The position numbers were made by a program, and so were the translations under genes. From Hepatocystis sp. ex Piliocolobus tephrosceles (lineage: Eukaryota; Apicomplexa; Aconoidasida; Haemosporida; Plasmodiidae): 15,936 nt of DNA. The DNA lies in contig CABPSV020000212.1 in assembly GCA_902459845.2 (NCBI GenBank), forward strand, positions 6,954 to 22,889. The letters run 5' to 3'. Each line of letters begins with the position of its first letter. The first letter of the stretch is position 1. Shown piece by piece: positions 9,101 through 15,936 of this stretch. The notes below the pieces were generated by a model. It was given only the letters and a program-made list of their open reading frames with translations, ran no database searches and was not told where the DNA came from.

Positions 9101-11402
9101 ATGCATCATTTAGTTTGTTCGACTCATTATTGATATGTAAACTGTAATGTACATCTGATGATTTTTCTTGTTTAATCAAATTTTTATTTATATTCAATTC
9201 ATCAGAAAATGGTATTATATTATTTTTTATATTATTAGTTAAGTCGTTAATGTTATTTAATTTATTATTGTTTGACATACTTATGTTTGACATATTTATG
9301 TTTGACATATTTATGTTTGCATCTCCTGTATCATTTTTTTCATTTTCTTTAATATTATATAATGATTTTGAGATACCATCATCAGCCATATATAGAACTG
9401 TATCGGTCATTGTGCTGACATCCTTTTTTATCGTATTATATGTATCTGTCATAGTAGTACTAGTAGTAGTACTAGTAGTATTACTAGTGGTATTACTAGT
9501 GGTAGTACTACCAGTACTAGTAGTAGTAGTAGTAATATCACTCGTAGAAACATATCCTTCCGTAGTATCATTTTTACAAAATGTATAATTACCTTCAAAG
9601 AAACTTTCTACATCTCCCATCGTCAAAGGAGTATATAAAGAAATCAAATAATCAGTCAGTTGTTTATTCATTTTATGATTCTCTTCTTTTTCATTTATAA
9701 TATTGTTTGAAATATTATTAACACATTTTGAATTTTTGTTAATTTCTTTTAAATCTTCTTCAGACATATTTTCTTTTTTAATTAAATCCATATATTTATT
9801 ACTATCGTCACATTGAGCATTCGATATTTGTATTCCACTATTATTACCACAACCATAGTTAATATTATTTATTCTGTTTTTTGAATTCACATTAGTTATT
9901 ATTGAATTGTTCGAATATGATGAAAATTCATCTTCTAGTTTTCTTTTTTTTACTTCATTAGAAGGTGTATTATATTTATTATAAGATGTTTTATTTATAT
10001 TGTTGTTGTTAATTAGCTGATTGCTATTATTGTTACTTGATATACTAGAAGTATTTTTTTTTTTTAAATAAATGCTATTATATAAATGTCCTGGTTTTAT
10101 TATATTCAATTTGTTATTGTCGTTACTATTTGTTGCATTATTTTTGTTAAAAACAGACAACTTACTAGCAGCTAGTAAATTATCATTTGAATTTGCACTT
10201 ATATTACTAGTTTTATTTTTCATTAGTTTCGAATTTATGTAAATACTTTTATTTATATGAGAAGACGATGATGACATAGATCTAATGCTACTACTAGGAA
10301 CAAATGTACTTTTATAAATACTACTTTTTACATCTTTTTTATGAACAACTGTATTTATATTTCCTATATTGTTATTTACATATACACTTTTATTATGTAG
10401 AGTATCCTTATTGTGTAGAGTATCCATTTTTTTTATACCTCCAGTGATACTATTATTTATATTCCTACTGATATTTCCCATTTTTAAATTCTTATCTACA
10501 TACACACTTTTATTTAATTTAGATGTTGTACGAATTTGCGAGTATTTATTACTAGTGTTATTATCATTATTATTATTTTTTACATATACTGATGGATTAA
10601 TCATTTTTTTGTTTTTTATTTCTAAGGGTGAAACAGCCTTAGATGTATTATTATTATTTATGCTGTTACTATTATTTTTGCTATTATTATTGCTATTATT
10701 ATTGCTATTATTTGATATAATTGTACTTTTTTTATTTTCACAATATTTTACATACCCTTCAGAATCTTCTTTATATGTACTAAAATCTAAAGCGCCTAAG
10801 CTTATATAATCTGATTTATTTTTCTCATTTATAATAGAAATGTTTTTATTATTTTTGAAATTTGTAACATCGTTGTTTGAGAGTTCATTAGCACCGTCGT
10901 CTCTAGTACTGTTGTATTTAATACCATCATCCTTAAGCTCATTATCATTTACCTCAGTAAATATATTTTTGCTACACTCCAACATATCATGATCGTAATT
11001 ATTTTCATTTTTACATATTATGTTTATATTATTTAATTTATAATTTTTTATTATATCTAATGATATTTTTTCTTTATTAATATCATCAGTTATATTATCA
11101 AATTCATTACCTGAACAATAATTCTTTTTTAAATTCTTAATTATATTTATTTCTTCTTCTAACACACTGTCTATTTCCTTCCTTTTTTTGCAACATTCTA
11201 AAAAATCTTTATCATTAACATCGTAATTATTCTTTTTTATTATACTTTCATAACATATTATTATATTCATAGACTTTAAATATGCATATCTGTAGTTGTT
11301 TAACAAGCGCAAAAGCTTATCGCTTAACTTTTTAAGTTTCGCATTTTCCTACAAACGTGTCATAATAAAAAAAATAAAAAGAAAAAATATAAATACTCAT
11401 AC

Positions 11403-11443
<41 letters not shown>

Positions 11444-11543
11444 CCTATTATAACTTTTGTACTCATATTGAAACCATATATAATGTTAAAAAAATTTTTT
11501 TTTTTTTATTTAATACGTTTTCTAAAACAGTAGGAATTGTCAT
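6159..11543 (-). CDS. MISFIT: Formin-like protein with C-terminal FH2 domain (MISFIT-like)
   Basis: Two exons: 11543-11517 (MTIPTVLEN) and 11348-6159, giving 1,738 residues. The second exon is open from an acceptor GTAG at 11349 and has no ATG until codon 27, so a short first exon is needed; the phases match exactly. Residues about 1-95 are charged and helical. Residues about 200-850 are Asn/Ser/Thr-rich with KS[V/I]Y[V/I] motifs and a KKRK nuclear-type signal (about 476). Residues about 1020-1580 read as a divergent FH2 domain broken by low-complexity inserts: IMLCSLKRRN…IPDEFSKHFSLW resembles the IxLxRL…LPTxEE block; ILFLCNWLNTP the GNxLN motif; IIWFGDIKP…EDFFVNFFLFFESY the FGE…FFxxxxxF end. 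No proline-rich FH1 is visible. The tail is basic (KRKSIEKEKKRSVRRLSF). Plasmodium has formins 1 and 2 plus MISFIT, a nuclear formin-like factor needed after male inheritance for oocyst sporulation; nuclear signals and the lack of FH1 fit MISFIT. FH2 call is firm, the name less so. Confidence 0.8.
8731..8802 (-). repeat. 12-bp coding minisatellite (Ala-Gly-Ser repeat), six units
   Basis: Six exact-length units of ACAGAACCTGCA or GCAGAACCTGCA (plus strand) encode alternating GSVA and GSAA tetrapeptides in the formin-like protein. The stretch is much more GC-rich than anything around it. It lies in the linker just before the predicted FH2 domain. Confidence 0.85.
11349..11516 (-). other. Intron 1 of the formin-like gene
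   Basis: A 168-nt intron with donor AAC|GTATTA at 11516 and acceptor ACGTTTGTAG at 11349, containing a (TA)n run and poly(T). Splicing is phase 0 and joins MTIPTVLEN to ENAKLKKLSDKLL. The predicted junction is inferred from sequence only. Confidence 0.65.
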
Positions 11544-11551
11544 GGGGTCAT
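11540..11551 (-). promoter_or_regulatory. Four-codon uORF overlapping the formin-like start
   Basis: On the minus strand, ATG ACC CCA TGA (11551-11540) ends across the predicted main start codon (11543-11541) in another frame. It would matter only if the nine-codon first exon is right. A translational effect is inference. Confidence 0.35.
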
Positions 11552-11987
11552 TATATTTTTTTTATAAAAGAAAAATTTAATTTTTTAAAAAAAAATTCCC
11601 GTTGGAAAAATATAAAAAAGAGGAAAAGAAATCGCATAGATTGTTAAATAAACCTATAGAAATGTATGTATATATATATACATCCTGGTTTAAAACATGT
11701 GCTAATTATATGAATGTGACGTTGCTTGTCTATTTATAATTTTCACGTTTTTATAAAATTTGTTCATATGTTACAATAAAAAAAAATAAATATATAATAA
11801 AATAAAAAATATTTACAATTTTTATTATTACTATCTTTATTATTATTTTTATTTTTTTTTTTTTTTCTATCTTTTTTATTATCCTTTAGCAAGATATTTT
11901 TTAAAGTATTTTTTTTTTTTTTTTTTTTTTAGCACAAAATAAATTTTCGCGTGTTCTTTTATAAATAAATATGACAAATGCACACAT

Positions 11988-12037
<50 letters not shown>

Positions 12038-12549
12038 ATATAACAATATACAATATGTTGAAGTGATCATTGTGTGTAATAAAAGTGAATATTCGGGTAA
12101 GCAAGAAAGTGAATGAACAAATGTCATATGTTGTTTATGCTACAAATAACTTTCTATTTTTTTATGAATACAGAAAAAAAAAAATTGTCTTTTTATGCAT
12201 ATTATTCGAAAAGTGCGTAAGATAATAAAAAGAAGTTGATATTTGTAACTACAATTAGAAAGTAGGAACATGTCAATAGACAGTATATTTTTTTTTTATA
12301 ATATTTTTTTAAGTATTATTATATGTATATATAACATATTCATACATAGTTTATCAGTTTGTATGTATATATAAACATATAATAATTAAATATATGTATT
12401 ATATTTTATATATGTACGAATTCGAACACAAATCATAAGCAATATATGTACGTATTATACATTCACTGGTGCACAAACTTTTTTTTTTTGTTTTTTTTAA
12501 ATCGCGTTAGGAGTAACCTCAAATTGCATCTCTTACAAAATAAAATAAT

Positions 12550-12620
12550 AAAATAATAACAGTAATAGTAGTAATAGTAATAATAGTAATAAGGGTAGTA
12601 ATAGTAGTAATAGTAATATA
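12550..12620. repeat. (TAR)n trinucleotide repeat
   Basis: An imperfect trinucleotide array of AAT/AGT units (AGTAATAGTAGTAATAGT…), interrupted by AAGGG near 12590. It is non-coding, in the divergent intergenic region. Confidence 0.7.
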
Positions 12621-13402
12621 AGAAAAAAATTCCTGTTTTTAATTTTTATTATATAGGAAATATATCCAAAAAATATAAGACTTACAATTTACAATCTTTT
12701 TACTAAATTGAACTACTAATACTTACGGTTTATCCTATGTAACTAGCACGGTTACAAAAAAAAAAAAAAAACATTATTCTTTCATTTCACTATTCATTTG
12801 CTTATTTATTTATTTTACCATTACAAAAGTACAAGTTTTTTATTATAATAGACAAATATGCAAAAAAATAAAATAAAATAATAGCAACAGCAAAAGCCTA
12901 ATTTGTTGTATATATAAAAATTATTGTTACCCCGTAATACTTTTTTTTTTTTTTTTTTGTTTCGTGCTAATTCGTTTTTTTTGTAAACAATTAAGGACTT
13001 TAAAATAAACTTATGAAATATTTATAAATAATGTTGTCCTAAATTTTTTAATTGTTTAATTGTGCAATTCAATTAAGCAAAAACTGAGTATATTATGTTC
13101 CGTAATGCTGAAATAAATGACGCCTTTGATATATTAGTGATAAATTTATATATGTGTACATGGATACATTTGTATACCTTCTTTTAATAATAATCGTTTG
13201 TCATTCCATAGTTTATTACTTTTTATCGCATCATATTATCACCACAAAGTACGATAAAAATATATATATATATATATATTTACAACATACAGTTTTTTTT
13301 TTTTTTTTTTTCTCGTTTTCAATGTTTGTACAATATATTTACCAATGGTGATCAAAATCATAGTGTAAGTTCTGATTAACATAATTCAAATGGTTTAAAT
13401 CA

Positions 13403-13546
13403 TTCAAAACTTCAAAATAATTCAAAACTTCAAAATAATTCAAAATTTCAAAATAATTCAAAATTTCAAAATAATTCAAAATTTCAAAATAATTCAAAAC
13501 TTCAAAATAATTCAAAATTTCAAAATAACTCAAAATTTCAAAATAA
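13403..13546. repeat. 18-bp minisatellite, eight units
   Basis: Eight units of TTCAAAACTTCAAAATAA or close variants (T for C at position 8, C for T at position 1 in the last unit) start at 13403, 13421, 13439, 13457, 13475, 13493, 13511 and 13529. Each unit is itself two 9-bp halves. The array ends about 80 bp upstream of the start codon at 13628, so it is probably in the 5' leader of that gene. Since 18 is a multiple of three, it leaves frames open on both strands without being coding. Confidence 0.85.
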
Positions 13547-13627
13547 CTCAAATGGTTAAAATTACTTAAACGATTAAAAACATAATTTAAATAAATATAA
13601 AAAAAAAAAAAAAAAAAAAAACACAAA

Positions 13628-14122
13628 ATGAAAGTTTTGGGAAAAGACCAGTACATAACAAAATTTGAAACATTTATCGTTATAAAAAAGGAATTAGAAT
13701 ATGTAAAAAACTTAAATAACCAATTATGCTCAAATATCATATTAAACAAAAATGACTCATGTAAAGAAGTGAATGAAAAAAAATTTATGAAAATATTATT
13801 AGATAGAATATTATATAATAGTATACAAAAATATATTATTGACACAAGTCAACATTTAATCCCAAAAGATTTTAGTACTAAAAATTATGTAGAACTTCAA
13901 CCATTATTTCATGATATTTCAAGAAAAATTATCAATTTTATTAAAACAATAGATGTTTATAATTTTGATAAAAAAAAAAAAATACAAATGATAGACATTA
14001 ATTGTGTCAATTTTGTTGACTTATATGTTATTATGAACTATGGAGATAAAAAGTATTACGTACATCCATTGTGTTTATCTCTGTTATATATATATACCCT
14101 GTTTGAATAACATAAATATATA

Positions 14123-14162
<40 letters not shown>

Positions 14163-14393
14163 TTAACTCCCCACATTTAACACAACACTATCTTTTAACT
14201 TCTTATATATGTTTTTAATAAATATTGTGTAATAATTTTATTTTATTGTTATTAATACTACCACTACCGCTATTATTATTTATCATCCATTATTATTTTA
14301 TTTTTTTTCAGATGTGAAGAAAACCAAATAGAACACGTTTTAAAATTGCTCGAGGATATTCATACAACTAAATCAATTGAGGATGAACAATAA
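13628..14393 (+). CDS. Conserved-looking small protein of unknown function, two exons
   Basis: I do not recognise the family. Exon 1 starts at ATG 13628 after an A-rich leader. Its codons show real gene composition (KFETFIVIKKELEYVKNLNN, NCVNFVDLYVIMNYGDKKYYVHPLC). If unspliced it stops at 14110 with 160 residues. A likely second exon, 14312-14393, follows a strong acceptor (TTTTTTTTCAG at 14311) and encodes CEENQIEHVLKLLEDIHTTK plus six residues, ending at TAA 14391. Only one frame of that exon is open and it needs a phase 2 donor. Two fit: CT|GTTTGA at 14101 (184 residues) or CT|GTTATA at 14083 (178 residues). Neither is a consensus GTA donor, so the junction is uncertain. The protein is probably soluble and mostly helical, with Lys-rich parts. 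I see no signal peptide, membrane helix or catalytic motif. Confidence 0.7.
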
Positions 14394-15155
14394 ATTTTAC
14401 TTAAATCAAAAGTAGAATCTAATAAAAATATATCATAAGTACATAAACACATTTATGTGTACATAATTTACACATATGTTTTGATGCTTACTACACATAT
14501 ATAAAATAATGTAACCACATTGTGCTATTAACATAAAAAAAAAAAAATAAAATAAAAAAAATAATGTATAGATGATCTTTTAGTTTTTATGTGAAATATA
14601 ATAAGATACTTATTTTTATTTTTAATTATTGTATTACATCTATGTTGATGTTTGATAAAGCATTAGGTTATATATATATATATATTTTTTTTTTCTGTGT
14701 CTTTTGTTTTTTTGTTTTTTTTTTTTTGCCTGTATTTCATATTTTATTAAGAAACCCTTTACAAAAAATAAGAATATAAAAAAACATTTACCTCTATTTT
14801 ATATCTTATGAAGAAATGCTTTAATAATAAGAATATAACAAAATAAAAAAGGTATCAATTTTTACTTATGTTAAAATAAAAAGATTTGTTAGAAAAAAAT
14901 AAAAAAAATAAAAATAAAAAAAAAAGGTACTACATAGAATAGTAAGTTAAAATTGTGGCAGTTAATATAAAGTGAGAACACATGTCCATTTCAAATTAAC
15001 GGTTAATAGTTTTTAGTATTTGCAAATTCGATTATGATATTATATTAAAAATAATACACTAAATAAAACAAAAAGTAAAAATAAAAAATAAACAACTGAA
15101 AAATTCAAAACTTATAATTAAGACAAACACAAATGTTCTTTTTTTCTTTTTTTTC

Positions 15156-15187
<32 letters not shown>

Positions 15188-15190
15188 TCT

Positions 15191-15221
<31 letters not shown>

Positions 15222-15303
15222 TTATGCGTAAAATGTGATTGTACTACTCTTGTATTGTATTGTATTGTCTTATCTTTTTTTTTTTTTTTTTCTTTGTTAT
15301 CGT
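14394..15303. other. Convergent intergenic region, no gene seen
   Basis: This separates the 3' ends of the small plus-strand gene and cytochrome c. It holds poly(A)/poly(T) tracts, a (TA)n run near 14670-14685, an imperfect 48-bp direct duplication (about 14733-14843), and a strand-biased T/C tract at 15134-15219 broken only by G at 15187. The tract probably belongs to the 3' UTR of cytochrome c. A 19-residue minus-strand frame (14989-14930) is too short to call. Confidence 0.5.
15134..15219. repeat. Polypyrimidine tract (T-runs separated by single C)
   Basis: The plus strand is runs of 6-11 T separated by C or CC, with one G at 15187. It lies 85-170 bp past the cytochrome c stop codon and would be purine-rich in that transcript. 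Confidence 0.75.
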
Positions 15304-15811
15304 TCACTCTGATGAAGCTTTTTTAAGATATTCAATCAAGTCTGCTCTTTCCTTTTCTTTCTTAATACCAGCAAAAATCATTTTTGTTCCTGGTATGTAT
15401 AATTTGGGATTAAGTAAGTATTCAAATAAATGTTTATCACTCCAAATAATACCAGAATTTTTATTAGCATCAGAATAGGGGAAATCAGATTCTCCAGATT
15501 TTCTACCATAAAAGTTATATAAGTTTGGTCCTTGTTTTACTGCCCCTCCTTTTGTTTAAATAAAAAAAAGCAAAAAAGAAAATTAATATATATGTATATA
15601 TATGTATATATATACATATGAATACAAGAATTACTTAGTGTCATTTTTTCAGTAATTTAAACACAGTTTTAAACGTAAAATATGTTAATATTTTTTATTT
15701 TTATTTTTTACCTTTATTAATTGTATGACATTGAGCACACTTTGCTTTGAAAAGTTTTGCTCCTTTCTTATAATCACCAGCAGGAACTTCTACATTTGGT
15801 TCTGGCCTCAT
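15304..15811 (-). CDS. Cytochrome c, two exons
   Basis: Exons 15811-15712 and 15548-15304 give 114 residues. This is the soluble haem protein of the mitochondrial intermembrane space that carries electrons from complex III to complex IV. The haem-binding motif CAQCH has C25, C28 and axial H29; the second axial ligand is M90 in [14 protein letters not shown]. Other hallmark blocks are [44 protein letters not shown] and [17 protein letters not shown]. The C-terminal helix is [16 protein letters not shown]. The intron (15549-15711) has GTAAAA…AAAAG borders and splits the Gly34 codon after its first base, directly after the haem motif. The acceptor CAAAAG lacks a good pyrimidine tract, but the frame and family alignment leave no doubt. 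Length is normal for the family and all key residues are present. No cleavable presequence is visible, as usual for cytochrome c. Confidence 0.97.
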
Positions 15812-15936
15812 TTTTGATATGTTTTTTTATTTTAATATAATATAAAATACAATTAATATCTTTTTTATAATTTTACAATTATTAAAACAATCTTAAGCTG
15901 CAAGTGTTTCGTTAAAGCTTTTTTTTTTTGATTTTT
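15812..15936 (-). promoter_or_regulatory. Upstream flank of cytochrome c, cut by the window end
   Basis: AT-rich sequence upstream of the cytochrome c start. It contains A/T runs and no recognisable element. It should include 5' UTR and perhaps promoter. Confidence 0.35.

Larger units (their letters stand above)
11544..13627. promoter_or_regulatory. Divergent intergenic region between the formin-like gene and the small plus-strand gene
   Basis: The genes on each side point away from it, so it should hold both promoters. Contents seen: poly(T) near 11911-11930, 47 consecutive A at 11989-12035, a (TAR)n trinucleotide stretch near 12550-12620, (TA)n near 13260-13279, poly(T) near 13293-13311, and the 18-bp minisatellite at 13403-13546. 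I see no RNA gene. A short exon-like ATG frame at 13095-13187 is discussed as a finding. Confidence 0.5.

Noticed and set aside
10369..10809. Plus-strand frames rich in Leu/Val/Phe inside the formin-like gene (also near 7795 and 9250)
   Set aside because: They are antisense shadows of Asn/Ser/Thr-rich coding sequence. The minus frame is open for more than 5 kb.
13339..13845. Minus-strand frame with NYFEIL repeats (168 codons)
   Set aside because: It is the antisense of the 18-bp minisatellite and of the plus-strand gene at 13628. It is Phe/Tyr/Asn-rich in the way expected from A-rich coding sequence read backwards, while the plus frame has better codon composition.
15059..15307. Lys-rich minus-strand frame overlapping the end of cytochrome c
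   Set aside because: It is the purine-rich 3' flank read as poly-Lys, in a different frame from cytochrome c.

Overview
The window is very AT-rich nuclear DNA from a malaria parasite (genus Plasmodium). The signs are long poly(A)/poly(T) runs, (TA)n and (TAA)n microsatellites, short AT-rich introns with GTA…TTTAG borders, Asn/Lys-rich low-complexity protein segments, and recognisable parasite gene families. I cannot name the species from sequence alone. All gene models below were built by hand from reading frames, splice signals and family motifs. No transcript data or database search was available.

Layout from left to right. (1) 369-1059, plus strand: a three-exon gene for a small membrane protein like selenoprotein K. 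Its penultimate codon is an in-frame TGA, read as selenocysteine, and a well-formed SECIS element follows at 1153-1226. (2) 1836-3534, minus strand: a ceramide synthase (LAG1/TLC family) in three exons. The last two exons are tiny and carry the end of the TLC domain and the acidic RSD tail. (3) 3535-6158: gene-free DNA full of homopolymers and short tandem repeats. (4) 6159-11543, minus strand: a 1,738-residue formin-like protein with a divergent C-terminal FH2 domain, no FH1 region and a long Asn/Ser-rich N-terminal half. It best fits MISFIT. Its first exon codes for only nine residues. (5) 11544-13627: a divergent intergenic region with microsatellites and an 18-nt minisatellite. (6) 13628-14393, plus strand: a two-exon gene for a small protein I do not recognise. 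(7) 15304-15811, minus strand: cytochrome c in two exons.

The genes do not form a functional cluster. The selenoprotein and the ceramide synthase probably both act at the ER, the formin-like protein in sexual stages, and cytochrome c in mitochondrial respiration. Genes 1/2 and 6/7 are convergent, and genes 4/6 are divergent.

The most interesting item is the selenoprotein/SECIS pair. Ordinary gene finding would miss it, because its exons are short and its UGA would be read as a stop.
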